A stretch of DNA of 22,818 bases from Acidimicrobiaceae bacterium (GCA_027306715.1 DAHUZG010000214.1:1-22818), one strand, 5' to 3'. Counted from the stretch's first letter, positions 10,017-18,995 are shown. The notes: generated by a model from the letters alone, not told the origin. Program-made: numbers and translations.

Positions 10017-10892
10017 TCAGCCGCCGGCCCGGGAAGGGTTGCGGCCCGGGCGTGCAGGGCGGCGGCGGGCGGCGAGCTCGGGAATTACGTCGTCGGGGAC
10101 CTGCAGGTCACCCGTACCCGACCCGACGGCGAGGTCCGGCTTGTACCTGCCGTGGAAGTCCGAGCCGCCGGTCGGGACAAGACCGTGCCGGCGGGCAAGG
10201 GCGACAAGCTCCGCCCTCGTCCCGGGGTCGTATCGGCCGTAGTAGCACTCGACCCCGGTCAGGCCGGCGGCGGAGAGCTCGCCGAGCACCCGTCCGAGGG
10301 CCGTGGGGTCGAGGCCGAGCGAGAGCGGGTGGGCCACGGCGCTCGTTCCGCCGGAGTCAGCGACGAGCGCGATGGCGCCGGCCGGTTCGAGGCGCGCCTT
10401 GGCCACGTAGGCGGCGCCGCCCTTGCCGAGCAGACGCTCGAAGGCATCCTCGGAGCTTGAAGCGTGGCCGTGGCGGACGAGGAGAGCGGCGAAGTGCGGT
10501 CGCCCGATAACGCCGCCGCCTGCCTCCTCGGCCAGCTCGGCACCGCAAAGGGTGATGCCGAGGCCGGCGAGGCGGTCGAGCAGCCTCTCGTTCCGCACGT
10601 CGCGGTCGTCACGCAGGCGGCCCAGCTCGGCGGCCAGCACGCTGCCGGTGTCCTCGACAAAATAGCAGAGCATGTGCATTGATCCAACCTCGAAGCGGCA
10701 CGACACCTCACATCCGGCGATGAGCTCGATACCGAGCTCGCCGGCGCGCCGCCGCGCCTCGGCGATGCCGGCGAGGCCGTCGTGGTCGGTGAGGGCGAGC
10801 GCCGAGCAGCCGGCAGCAGAGGCCAGCTCGACGACCCGACCGGGTCGCTCCGATCCGTCCGAGCAGGTCGAGTGGGTGTGGAGGTCGATCAC
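10017..10892 (-). CDS. PHP-domain phosphoesterase (TrpH/YciV-like)
   Basis: 291 residues from GTG 10892. The metal-binding motifs of PHP phosphoesterases are in order: IDLHTHSTCSDGS at the N-terminus, LTDHDG, GCEVSC, then AHPLSL and GSDFHGRYKPD in the C-terminal half. A domain typical of the YciV group sits in the middle (GRPHFAALLVRHGHA). Known relatives hydrolyse 3',5'-nucleoside bisphosphates or short RNA 5' ends; the substrate here is inferred. The frame is open back to 11009, but the motif begins right at GTG 10892 and a -10-like element lies 7 nt before it. It is divergent from purF, with 124 bp between starts. Confidence 0.85.
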   Translation of the reverse strand: MIDLHTHSTCSDGSERPGRVVELASAAGCSALALTDHDGLAGIAEARRRAGELGIELIAGCEVSCRFEVGSMHMLCYFVEDTGSVLAAELGRLRDDRDVRNERLLDRLAGLGITLCGAELAEEAGGGVIGRPHFAALLVRHGHASSSEDAFERLLGKGGAAYVAKARLEPAGAIALVADSGGTSAVAHPLSLGLDPTALGRVLGELSAAGLTGVECYYGRYDPGTRAELVALARRHGLVPTGGSDFHGRYKPDLAVGSGTGDLQVPDDVIPELAARRRPARPGRNPSRAGG

Positions 10893-10899
10893 GGGCGGC

Positions 10900-10905
10900 A
10901 GGCTA
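10900..10905 (-). promoter_or_regulatory. Candidate -10 element of the PHP gene (leaderless)
   Basis: On the minus strand TAGCCT (TANNNT) ends 7 nt before the GTG start at 10892. No Shine-Dalgarno sequence is present, so a leaderless transcript is likely. Confidence 0.35.
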
Positions 10906-11004
10906 TCGAGCCGCTGTGTCAGCGTCGGGGTGCCGTGGCGTCGCCGTCCGCGGGCCGCGGCCAGCCGGTTCAGGCCGGGGAGCCGATCGCAGGCGGCGGG
11001 ATGG

Positions 11005-11010
11005 CACAAT
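11005..11010 (+). promoter_or_regulatory. Candidate -10 element of purF (leaderless)
   Basis: CACAAT (4 of 6 to TATAAT) ends 6 nt before the GTG at 11017. The intervening GGAAGG is too close to the start codon to act as a normal ribosome site. No -35 is recognisable. Confidence 0.3.
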
Positions 11011-11016
11011 GGAAGG

Positions 11017-12486
11017 GTGCGGGAAGCCTGCGGTGTGTTCGGCGTCTACGCGCCCGGCAGTGACGTCGCCCCGCTGATCTACGACGGGCTGTTCGCTCTG
11101 CAGCACCGCGGCCAGGAGTCGGCGGGGATGGCCGTCAGCGACGGCGACGAGATCACGGTCGTGAAGGACATGGGCCTTGTCACCTCGGTGTTCGACGCCC
11201 GCTCGCTCTCGCCCCTGCAGGGCCACCTCGGTCTCGGCCACGTCCGCTACTCGACGACCGGTCCGAGCATCTGGCAGAACGCCCAGCCGGTGTACCGATC
11301 GATGGGGGAGGCGGGCTTTGCTCTCGGCCACAACGGCAACCTCACGAACGTCGCCGCGCTCGAGGATCAGGCAGGAGTGCTGCCCGGAGTGCTCGACACC
11401 GACAGCGATCTCGTCGCCGAGCTTGTCAGCCGGGCGATGCAGGCGCGCTCCCCGAGCGACCCTGATGCCCTCGAGATCGCGCTGAGCGAGGTGCTGCCGC
11501 TCCTCGAGGGCGCGTTCTCCTTCGGGCTCATCGACGCCCGCCATCTCATCGCTGTGCGTGATCCGAACGGCTTCCGCCCGCTCTGCATCGGCCGGCTCGG
11601 GCCGCCGGCGGAAAGCGGCGCCCCGGGCGGGTCACCGCAGAGCTACGTCATCGCCTCGGAGAGCCCGGCGCTCGACGTGGTCGGAGCCGAGCTCATCCGT
11701 GAGGTGGAGCCGGGAGAGATGGTGGTCATCGACAGCTCCGGCATCCGCTCGTGCCGGCCGTTCGTCGGCAGGCCGATCGAGCCGCGCCTGTGCGTGTTCG
11801 AATTCGTCTACTTCGCCCGTCCCGACACGATCCTGCGTGGGCGGGAGGTCCACGCGGCCCGCCGCCGCATGGGCGAGCTGCTTGCCGCCGAGTTCCCGGC
11901 CTCGGCGGACCTCGTCATCGGAGTTCCCGACTCCGGCGTGCCCGCCGCCGAGGGCTATGCCGCGGCGAGCGGGATCCCGTTCGGTCAAGGTCTCGTGAAG
12001 AACCGTTACATCGGACGCACCTTCATCGCCCCGACGCCGCAGGCGCGTCGCGAAGCGGTCCGGCGGAAGCTGAACCCGCTGCGCGAGAGCATCGCCGGTC
12101 TGCGCCTCGTCGTCGTCGACGACTCGATCGTGCGCGGCACCACGACCCGCCAGATGGTCCGCATGTTGCTCGACGGCGGCGCCGCCGAGGTGCACCTGCG
12201 AGTCTCGTCGCCCCCGTTCCGCTGGAGCTGCTTCTACGGCATCGACACCCCGGATCGAAGCGAGCTGCTGGCGGCGAACCTCCCCGAGGACGAGATCGCC
12301 GCTCACCTCGGCGCCCACTCCGTCGGGTTCCTCTCGCTCGCCCGGATGCTCGAAGCGATCGGCGCCGGCGAGGACGGGTACTGCTCGGCGTGCCTCACGG
12401 GTTGCTACCCGACGCCGGTCGTGCTGGCCGACGAGGTGCCGTCGCTCGACATCGAGCCTCCGTCCGGGCTGGTGCTCGTTCCCTGA
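11017..12486 (+). CDS. purF: Amidophosphoribosyltransferase
   Basis: 489 residues from GTG 11017. It catalyses the first committed step of purine synthesis, making phosphoribosylamine from PRPP and glutamine. The N-terminal glutaminase nucleophile is Cys5 in VREACGVFG, exposed after removal of a four-residue propeptide as in the Bacillus-type enzyme. LQHRGQESAG and GHVRYST follow. The C-terminal phosphoribosyltransferase domain has the PRPP loop VVVDDSIVRGTT. Cysteines in CVFEFVYFARPD and YCSACLTGCYP match the 4Fe-4S ligands of the Bacillus-type class. No purM follows: the next gene is on the opposite strand, so purF appears to be transcribed alone here. Confidence 0.97.
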   Translation: MREACGVFGVYAPGSDVAPLIYDGLFALQHRGQESAGMAVSDGDEITVVKDMGLVTSVFDARSLSPLQGHLGLGHVRYSTTGPSIWQNAQPVYRSMGEAGFALGHNGNLTNVAALEDQAGVLPGVLDTDSDLVAELVSRAMQARSPSDPDALEIALSEVLPLLEGAFSFGLIDARHLIAVRDPNGFRPLCIGRLGPPAESGAPGGSPQSYVIASESPALDVVGAELIREVEPGEMVVIDSSGIRSCRPFVGRPIEPRLCVFEFVYFARPDTILRGREVHAARRRMGELLAAEFPASADLVIGVPDSGVPAAEGYAAASGIPFGQGLVKNRYIGRTFIAPTPQARREAVRRKLNPLRESIAGLRLVVVDDSIVRGTTTRQMVRMLLDGGAAEVHLRVSSPPFRWSCFYGIDTPDRSELLAANLPEDEIAAHLGAHSVGFLSLARMLEAIGAGEDGYCSACLTGCYPTPVVLADEVPSLDIEPPSGLVLVP

Positions 12487-12538
12487 TCCAAGCGCGGGGC
12501 GAGGAGCAGGCGGCGCGGTCAGCCTCGCGCGGGCGGGC

Positions 12539-13729
12539 TCAGGGAGCCGGCTCGACGGTGACGAGGGTCCCGATCCCGAGCAGCGGCCAGGCCGATGCCG
12601 CTTGGCTCCACGGCAGCTCGACGCAGCCGAGGCTCTGCGGGTAGCCGTAGGCGCCGCGAGCGATGTAGTGCACGGCGTCGCCACCGGCGAAGTAGGCGAC
12701 CCAGCTGACGGGGTCGGCATAGGGCTGCCCGTCGGGGTTGGTGCCGCGCATCACCTGGGTCTCGTAGCGCAGGTACACCGGGAAGGTGCCGACGTAGGTC
12801 GGTGACTGGCTGATGCCGGTGTTCGTAGCGCTCTCGACGGCGACCTTGCCGTCGTGCCAGAGCGTGAAGGTCTCCGGGCTCGCCTGGCTGACGAGCGCAT
12901 AGCTGTAGCCGAGCCGGTCGACCGCCGGCGCCGGGTCGCGGGCCGCAGCGAGAAGAGCGGCGCTGGTGGCACTGTCGAGCGCGCCGCTGTCAGGTAGGCC
13001 GAGCTTGGCCTGGAAGGCCATCAGGGCCCCCGTGAGGACGACCGACGGGCGCTGCGGCGTCCACAGCGAGCGCAGCTCGGCAGGTGCCGCCCAGCTCCAG
13101 TCGAAGGCTCCGGCCGGCGGGGCGAACGCCGCTTTGGCGAGGGCGCCGGGGCTGAGCGCTCCGGGCGTGCTCGGGCGGAAGCCGACCGGCAGGTAGCCGA
13201 GCTCGGCGAGGATCTGCTCGGCTCGGACGAGCGCCAGCGGCCGCACCGACCAGCTGGCCGACACCGGGCGGGAAAGCCGGTGGCCGGCGGCGTCGGCGAT
13301 GCCGGCGGGGACCGCGAGGTGGACCCTCGTGCCGGGGGCGAAAGCGCCGGCGGGGGTGAACACGAAGCTCGCTCCGGAGATGCCCCAGCTGCCCGCCACC
13401 GCCGGCGACAGCGAGGGGTGCGGGCTGGCCGGCGCCGGGTCGCCAGACAGCCTGACGACGACCGGCGAGCCGCCGTCAGCGCCGCGCGAGCCGTTCGCCG
13501 GGGAGATGGCGACGACGCGAAATCCCGACGCTGCGGCATTCGCTGCGGCACTCGATGCGGCACTCGATGCGGCGGTGCGGCGCGCCTCTGCTCCGGCGCT
13601 CGGCGAGAGGCTGGCGGCGGCCGTGGCGGCGAGTACCGCTCCGGCGGCGACGGCGGCGGCACGACGCAGGGATGCAGGGCGCAGCCGGGCACGGCCAACC
13701 CGCACACGACGGGCGGCCCCGCCTCTCAT
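12539..13729 (-). CDS. Secreted L,D-transpeptidase (YkuD) with Ig-like and peptidoglycan-binding-like regions
   Basis: 396 residues from ATG 13729, preceded by a good ribosome site (GGGAGA). An Arg-rich start and Ala-rich hydrophobic stretch give a signal peptide. Residues about 70-165 resemble a bacterial Ig-like (SbsA/Big_5) domain (ISPANGSRGADGGSPVVVRL). Residues about 165-260 include a peptidoglycan-binding-like part (LMAFQAKLGLPDSGALD). The catalytic YkuD domain ends with HYIARGAYGYPQSLGCVEL, with His at about 354 and catalytic Cys at about 369. It should form 3-3 crosslinks or anchor proteins to peptidoglycan. The usual Arg after GC[VI] is replaced (SLGCVEL), a variant I believe occurs in some actinobacterial members. 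It is last in a probable three-gene minus-strand cluster. Confidence 0.85.
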   Translation of the reverse strand: MRGGAARRVRVGRARLRPASLRRAAAVAAGAVLAATAAASLSPSAGAEARRTAASSAASSAAANAAASGFRVVAISPANGSRGADGGSPVVVRLSGDPAPASPHPSLSPAVAGSWGISGASFVFTPAGAFAPGTRVHLAVPAGIADAAGHRLSRPVSASWSVRPLALVRAEQILAELGYLPVGFRPSTPGALSPGALAKAAFAPPAGAFDWSWAAPAELRSLWTPQRPSVVLTGALMAFQAKLGLPDSGALDSATSAALLAAARDPAPAVDRLGYSYALVSQASPETFTLWHDGKVAVESATNTGISQSPTYVGTFPVYLRYETQVMRGTNPDGQPYADPVSWVAYFAGGDAVHYIARGAYGYPQSLGCVELPWSQAASAWPLLGIGTLVTVEPAP

Positions 13730-13766
13730 CGCTTCTCCCTCTGGCGTCGACGCATCGATGTCGTGC

Positions 13767-14594
13767 TCAACGTGCCAGTTTGGCGGCTCGGGCCATCACC
13801 TTGGCTACCGTCGCCGTCGCCGCGCTCGAGCTGAAAGCTGAGCCGAGATCGAGGAACGAGAAAACGACCTCGGCGTTGCCCTCGGCGTAGAAGTACTCGT
13901 CGTTGTAGAGGGTGAGCGGCAGGGAGCCGCCCTTTTCGAGCAAGGTGATGTGCACGCCGCCATTGCCGGACCCGTGGCGCGGCGCCTTCTCGAAGCTGGC
14001 CGTGACGTGGGCCTTGCCGCTGCCGCTGGCCTCGGTGTCGACGAGGTACTGGGCAGAGAGGCAGGCGAGGCTGCCCTTCTTGGCGATCGCCGCCAGGTCC
14101 GCTGTGGCAACGCCCGGAGCGGCTACGACGACGACCTCGGAGTTGGCGCCGGGAAGCCCGATCCCGCCCTTCGGCGCGAACTGCGGCGAGAGCACGTCGG
14201 CGAGGACGTTGCCGCCGAGCGAGTGGCTCGTGCCGAAGGGGTCGGCGCTCTTGGCGCCGAGCCTGTCCAGGCACTTGGCGGCGGTTCTCCCGGCGGCGGC
14301 GGTGACCTTGGTGCTGCCCGGCTGTGGCGAGCCCGCCCACTTCTGTCCCTTCGGGAGGTCGCCGAGCTGGAGGTTGATCGCCCTCGCCTCAGCCACTGCC
14401 TTGGCGTTGTCCCGAGGGGAACGGCTCGGCACGTTCCGCACCGCTGCCGATCGCACCGATGCCACGCTTCCCGCCGCGGCTGGTGCAGCACCGCTCGCCA
14501 CGAAGCTCCCGAGAAGCGCCGCGATCAATCCCAGCAGGGCCGCAGCCACCCAGGCCCGGTGAGTCCGAAGCGCCCAGAAGTCGTTCGCCGTCAC
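13767..14594 (-). CDS. Exported protein of unknown function, single N-terminal membrane segment
   Basis: 275 residues from GTG 14594. One hydrophobic helix (AWVAAALLGLIAALLGSFVA) may be a signal peptide or anchor. The rest is an extracytoplasmic domain with only two cysteines (KCLDRLG and LACLSAQ), which could form a disulfide. The layout loosely recalls actinobacterial PknH-type sensor or lipoprotein domains, but I cannot assign it. The C-terminus (YNDEYFYAEGNAEVVFSFL) is beta-rich. It lies 37 bp upstream of the L,D-transpeptidase start and 62 bp downstream of the kelch gene, so a common envelope role is plausible. Confidence 0.7.
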   Translation of the reverse strand: MTANDFWALRTHRAWVAAALLGLIAALLGSFVASGAAPAAAGSVASVRSAAVRNVPSRSPRDNAKAVAEARAINLQLGDLPKGQKWAGSPQPGSTKVTAAAGRTAAKCLDRLGAKSADPFGTSHSLGGNVLADVLSPQFAPKGGIGLPGANSEVVVVAAPGVATADLAAIAKKGSLACLSAQYLVDTEASGSGKAHVTASFEKAPRHGSGNGGVHITLLEKGGSLPLTLYNDEYFYAEGNAEVVFSFLDLGSAFSSSAATATVAKVMARAAKLAR

Positions 14595-14656
14595 GTCATC
14601 ACCCCGTCCCCGATGCTAGTGGGAACCCGCCGGACCGGCCGCGCCGACGGTCCCGG

Positions 14657-16900
14657 CTAGCTCGCCGGAGCCCGGGGCGGACCGAGGACGATCGCCGAGA
14701 CGGCGCCCGACAGTCGGGTGTGGACAGTCGAGCCGAAGAAGGCGGCATCGCCGAAGTTGAAGACGCTCCCCGCCGAGCTGAGGGCGTAGTAGCCGCGCCC
14801 GTCGGGGCCGGCGGCGAGCGCGACGATGCTCGCCCTGCGGTGGCGTGATGCCGGCGAGCCGAAGAAGCCGGCGTCGCCGAAGTTGAAGATGTTGCCGGAC
14901 TTGGTCGCCAGCCAGTAGCCGCCGCCGTCCGGCGTCGGCGCGATGGCGACGACGGTACGCGTGCGCGGGTTGACGTCGACCGCTCCGTAGGCGTGGGCGT
15001 CGCCGAAGCTGAGCACCGTCCCGTCGGCAGTAACGAGCCAGTACCCGTCGCCGTCGGGGGTGGCTGCAAAGGCCGTGACCGGAGCGGTGAGGCGGGCACG
15101 CGCCGCCGAGCCGAGGAAGGGTGCGTCGCCGAAGTTGTAGACCGAGCCCGAGCGGGTGGCGAGCCAGTAGCCGCGACCGTCGCGGGAGGTGGCGAAGCCG
15201 ACCACGGGGTGGCGCAGCCGGCGGCGGGCAAGGGACCCGTACCAGGCGGCGTCGCCCTCGACGAAGACGTTGCCGCGAGAGGTCACGAGGAAGTAGCCGT
15301 GGTGGTCGGGGGTGGTTGCGGCGGCGATCACCGGGCGTACGACGGGGCTCACGACGACCGACCCGTAGCCGCCGGCGTCGCCGAAGCCGACCACGGTGGC
15401 GCCCTTGCTGACGAGCCAGTAGCCCGCGGCCGGTGCGGTGGACACCACGAGGCTGAACGCGCGCCGGATCGCCGCCCCGACCCCGTTCGATGCCGACACG
15501 GTCAACGGATAGCTGCCTGCGGTGGCGCCGAGCGGCGTCCCCTGGATCGTCGCCGACCCTGCCGCCCCGCTCGCGAAGCTAAGCCCAGCCGGCAGCTGGC
15601 CGGCGAGCGAGAGAACCGGAGCCGGGTTCCCGCCGGCGACGAGCGTGACGCCGGTCGGCGCGCCGACGACGAACGCGGCCGTGGCGGGGAGCTGCATCGA
15701 GACGGGCTCGCCGGCGAAGTAGATGGCGCTTGCAGCCGTCGCCGCCAGCGCGCCGCCCTTGCCGGCTGTCTCGCCGCCAGCGACGAGCACCTCGCCGCCG
15801 GGGAGCGCCGTCGCCGTCGCCCCCGCCGTGCCGACCGGGAGCCCTCCGGTGGCGGCGAAGCTGCGTGTCGGCGGGGAATAGACAGCTGCCGCGGCCAGTG
15901 GCGCGCCGGCTGCGGAAGCGCCGCCGGCGACGAGCACGTTGCCGTCGGGCAGCACCGTGGCGCTCGCCCCGCTCGACGCCACCGGCAGGTCGGCGACGGG
16001 AGCCCACGAGCCGCTCGCCGGCTGGTACAGCTCGCTCGCCGCCGTTGCCTGTGTCGAGCCTCCGGCGTCGCCGCCGGCTAGCAGTACGGCACCGCCGGGG
16101 AGGCGGGCGGCAGCGGCGCGTGCCCTCGGTCCGGGCAAGGGGCCGGTCGGCGTGAAGTGGCCGGTCACCGGGTTGTACAGCTCGGCGGCGGCGAGCGGGC
16201 CGCCTGCCCCGGCCCCGCCGGCGATCAGCACCTCGCCGCTCGCCAGCAGCACTGCCGAGGGTTCTCCCACCGCCACCGGCAGCGGCGCTGTGGCGTGCCA
16301 GGTGTGGGTGGCGGGAACGAAGAGCTCAGTTGACGCGGTCGGGGCGAGGCTCGAGCCGGTGGCGGTGAAGCCGCCGGCGACGAGCACGTCACCGTTGCCG
16401 AGGACGACGCCGGCGGCGTCATAGCGCGCTCCCGGGATCGGCGCGACTTCGCTCCACGACCCGCTCGCGGCGTCGTAGAGCTCGCTGTCCGCGGTTGCCG
16501 CCCGCCCGGTCGCGCTCACCGTCTCGCCACCTGCGACGAGCACCGCCCCCCCTGCCAGCGCCACCGTGACCGCCGCCGTCCGGGCGACGTGAAGAGCACC
16601 GGTGGGCGACCAGCTGGTGCTCGCCAGGTCGAAGCGCTCGGCGCTGGCGGTCGTCACGCCGCCTGTCGTGATGCCGCCGGCGACGAGAGCCGTTCCGTTG
16701 GCCAGCAGTGCCGCACCGGCTCCGCTTCGCGCGACGGCCAGCGGCCCGGTCGGCACGAAGTGTGCCAGCACGAGGCCACTGGCCGGGCTCGCTGCGGCGG
16801 CGGGCACGACCATGGCGGTGACGAGGATCGCCGCTCCGACGATCAGGCGGTGCCGCCAGCGGTGCCGCCCCACTCCCTTGGGCGAGAAGGATCTGCGCAT
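14657..16900 (-). CDS. Secreted kelch / putative-Ig / GYW-repeat surface protein
   Basis: 747 residues from ATG 16900, with a strong ribosome site (GGGGGG 5-6 nt upstream). An N-terminal signal peptide (LIVGAAILVTAMVVPAAAA) is followed by about seven kelch-type repeats (AVLVAGG-like motifs, residues about 45-400). A putative-Ig domain comes next (NPAPVLSLAGQLPAGLSF). Residues about 495-735 hold six copies of a repeat of about 42 residues, such as GYWLATKSGNIFNFGDAGFF and GYWLVTADGTVLSFGDA. These repeats probably form a second propeller. It is exported and probably adhesive or structural; no enzymatic site is seen. The repeat type is shared with the 7335-9977 protein, where it is more degenerate. 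Confidence 0.85.
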   Translation of the reverse strand: MRRSFSPKGVGRHRWRHRLIVGAAILVTAMVVPAAAASPASGLVLAHFVPTGPLAVARSGAGAALLANGTALVAGGITTGGVTTASAERFDLASTSWSPTGALHVARTAAVTVALAGGAVLVAGGETVSATGRAATADSELYDAASGSWSEVAPIPGARYDAAGVVLGNGDVLVAGGFTATGSSLAPTASTELFVPATHTWHATAPLPVAVGEPSAVLLASGEVLIAGGAGAGGPLAAAELYNPVTGHFTPTGPLPGPRARAAAARLPGGAVLLAGGDAGGSTQATAASELYQPASGSWAPVADLPVASSGASATVLPDGNVLVAGGASAAGAPLAAAAVYSPPTRSFAATGGLPVGTAGATATALPGGEVLVAGGETAGKGGALAATAASAIYFAGEPVSMQLPATAAFVVGAPTGVTLVAGGNPAPVLSLAGQLPAGLSFASGAAGSATIQGTPLGATAGSYPLTVSASNGVGAAIRRAFSLVVSTAPAAGYWLVSKGATVVGFGDAGGYGSVVVSPVVRPVIAAATTPDHHGYFLVTSRGNVFVEGDAAWYGSLARRRLRHPVVGFATSRDGRGYWLATRSGSVYNFGDAPFLGSAARARLTAPVTAFAATPDGDGYWLVTADGTVLSFGDAHAYGAVDVNPRTRTVVAIAPTPDGGGYWLATKSGNIFNFGDAGFFGSPASRHRRASIVALAAGPDGRGYYALSSAGSVFNFGDAAFFGSTVHTRLSGAVSAIVLGPPRAPAS

Positions 16901-17082
16901 CTGAACCCCCCTTTGTCCCCCTTTTCACTTTCCCCGATGCCATCTTGACGGCCCCAAGCACGGGCGCATGCTGGTCGTCGGCGAATGCTCACAGCTCCTC
17001 ACGGCCGCCTAACGGGCTCGACGGCGCGAACGGGGACTCTCGCGCCACGGCCGGCGACGGCCCGCCCGCACCGAGCCCTCGT

Positions 17083-18480
17083 TCATTTCCGGCGCTTGAC
17101 GTCCTGTCGGCGCCGGTCGTCACTGGATGACCGGGCAGGACGAAGGACACGGTGGCGTGCCATTCGGTCGAACACGACCCGGTGCGCCGGGGCGAGCAGC
17201 TTCCAATAGAGAAAGCCCGGTATGCCACGGGGACGGAACGCTGCTGCCTGGCGGAGAGCACCGTCGCCGACCCGGTACCCGAGCCAGGCGTCGCCGGGGA
17301 ACCATCCGACGCTGCGCAGCACCAACTCGCCCGGCCCGACCCGGGCGACACGCCACCAGTCGACGAGCGCTCCCGGCACCAGTTCCGGCGGCCGACGCCG
17401 TCGGAGGTCCTCGCCAACGAGGCGCCCGAGGACGAGCCGGGCGATCCACCCGGGTGCGGCTCCGTACCAGCCGAGGCGCCCGCCGATCGACTCGAGATCG
17501 CCAACGAGCAGGCCCCTGCTGCCTGCTGGGACGGCGACGTCGACCACGACGGAGTAGACGCCGTCGACGAGACCGTCCCGGCGCGCGAACAGCGAACGGG
17601 TCACCTCCTCGTCCTGGTCGTCGAGCGCGCCGGCTAGGGCGTGCTCGACCCCCATCGGTGCGACCGAGAACGCCCGTCTCGCCGGCTCGGGGTCGACCAC
17701 GACGACCTCGGTGACAAGGCTCTCGATCAGGGCGTGGCTGACCGAGCGATCGACGGGCGTCACGAGGTCGACCCAGTACGACGAGAGATGCGGGGTGAGC
17801 CACGGGATGTCGAGGATGCGACGGGGGCGTAGGCGCCGGACGCGGGCGTAGGCGGCGATCATCTCGCGGTACGTCGTCACGTCGGCCCCCCCGATCTCGT
17901 ACACCCCCGGTGCGACCTCGAGGGACTGCTCGAGGTAGGCGAGAAGGTCGACGAGCGCGATCGGCTGGATCCGGGTCCGCACCCAACGGGGGCAGACCAT
18001 CGTCGGCAGTCGCTCGGTCAGGTAGCGCAGCATCTCGAAGGAGATGCTGCCCGAACCGAACACCACCGCGGCGCGCAGCTCGACCACGGCCACGCCCCCT
18101 GCGGCAAGCGCTGCACCTACCTCGTGCCGGCTGGCGAGGTGCTCGGAGCTCGGTGCGTTCCCGAGCGCTCCGACATAGACGATGCGGCCGACACCGGCCC
18201 GCGCGGCCGCCCGACCGAACGCCTTCGCGAGCCGGAGGTCGACCTCGCGAAAGCCGCTGCCTGCGGCCATCGAGTGGACGAGGTAGTAGGCGACATCGGC
18301 ACCTGCAAGGGCGCTGGCGGTAGCGGCTTCGTCGCCCACGTCGACGGCGACGGGTCTCGCTCCCGCCGGTGCGGGGGTCACGGAGCGACTGAGGGCGACC
18401 ACGTCGTGCCCGCCCTCGAGCAGGTGCGCAGCAAGGGCTCGCCCGACGAAGCCGGACGCGCCGGCGATGGCGATGATCAT
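17083..18480 (-). CDS. NAD(P)-binding SDR-family protein with C-terminal DUF2867 domain
   Basis: 465 residues from ATG 18480, preceded by GGAAAGG at suitable spacing. The N-terminus IAGASGFVGRAL is the GxxGxxG Rossmann motif of atypical (NmrA / complex-I-like) SDRs. ADVAYYLVHSM and GRIVYVGALG are typical of this family. The C-terminal 170 or so residues (DGVYSVVVDVAVPAG through GFLYWKLLAPAHRVVFDRM) match the DUF2867 domain often fused to it. The reaction is not known to me; relatives occur near light- or stress-regulated genes. The longer frame to 18606 lacks a better start. Confidence 0.85.
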   Translation of the reverse strand: MIIAIAGASGFVGRALAAHLLEGGHDVVALSRSVTPAPAGARPVAVDVGDEAATASALAGADVAYYLVHSMAAGSGFREVDLRLAKAFGRAAARAGVGRIVYVGALGNAPSSEHLASRHEVGAALAAGGVAVVELRAAVVFGSGSISFEMLRYLTERLPTMVCPRWVRTRIQPIALVDLLAYLEQSLEVAPGVYEIGGADVTTYREMIAAYARVRRLRPRRILDIPWLTPHLSSYWVDLVTPVDRSVSHALIESLVTEVVVVDPEPARRAFSVAPMGVEHALAGALDDQDEEVTRSLFARRDGLVDGVYSVVVDVAVPAGSRGLLVGDLESIGGRLGWYGAAPGWIARLVLGRLVGEDLRRRRPPELVPGALVDWWRVARVGPGELVLRSVGWFPGDAWLGYRVGDGALRQAAAFRPRGIPGFLYWKLLAPAHRVVFDRMARHRVLRPARSSSDDRRRQDVKRRK

Positions 18481-18677
18481 CGGGAGCCTTTCCGAAAAGA
18501 AGGGGTCCACAACTGTTACGGACTGTGGTCGGCGATCCACGGCCATTTGCCGCGACGTCACGCGAGTGACCGCGGGCGACCGTAGCGACTCGTCCCGTTG
18601 GGGCACGCCCGGGGCACGGTGGGCTCTCCGGCGACCTCGGCTCAGAGGCTACAACCTCGTGAGCTGGACTGTTGCCG

Positions 18678-18750
18678 TGGTCGGGACCGGCGTCGATCCG
18701 GTGACCTCGCGCTTTTCAGGCGCGCGCTCTGCCAACTGAGCTACCCGACC
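18678..18750 (-). tRNA. tRNA-Phe (GAA)
   Basis: A full cloverleaf folds. The acceptor GGTCGGG pairs with CCCGACC, the D arm has GCTC/GAGC, the anticodon stem CGCGC/GCGCG encloses the loop CTGAAAA (anticodon GAA), and the T arm has ACCGG/CCGGT. The discriminator is A and the 3' CCA is not encoded. Length is 73 nt. It lies 67 nt downstream of tRNA-Asp and is probably co-transcribed. Confidence 0.95.
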
Positions 18751-18817
18751 GCGTAGGCGAGCGGCTGCCCGCCGGTGCTCGTCCTCCTCCCGGCTGTGAT
18801 GCCGGCCGCCTCTGACG

Positions 18818-18892
18818 CGGACCTGACGGGATTTGAACCCGCGACCTCCGGCTTGACAGGCCGGCGTGCACTCCGAGCTGCACCACAGGTCC
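18818..18892 (-). tRNA. tRNA-Asp (GTC)
   Basis: The acceptor GGACCTG pairs with CAGGTCC, the anticodon stem CCGGC/GCCGG encloses CTGTCAA (anticodon GTC), and the T arm GCGGG/CCCGT encloses TTCAAAT. The discriminator is G, as expected for Asp. Length is 75 nt and CCA is not encoded. Confidence 0.95.
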
Positions 18893-18907
18893 ATGTGGCG
18901 TCCGCAG

Positions 18908-18913
18908 ATCCTA
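18908..18913 (-). promoter_or_regulatory. Candidate -10 element of the tRNA pair
   Basis: On the minus strand TAGGAT lies 15 nt upstream of the tRNA-Asp 5' end, a reasonable place for the promoter of the Asp-Phe transcript. No convincing -35 is visible. Confidence 0.3.
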
Positions 18914-18995
18914 GGCGATCGGCACGACCGGTCGGACAGGGCTCGCGTCGGACGGCTCGGGGTCTCGCCAGTCGAGCGGCGCCCGAGGAGGTCAG

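Noticed and set aside
12487..12538. Terminator hairpin between purF and the L,D-transpeptidase gene
   Set aside because: Only about 6 bp pair cleanly and there is no U-tract; possible but not supported.
18557..18570. GTCAC-GCGA-GTGAC palindrome upstream of the SDR gene as an operator
   Set aside because: Only 5-bp arms with an asymmetric centre; too weak to call in GC-rich DNA.
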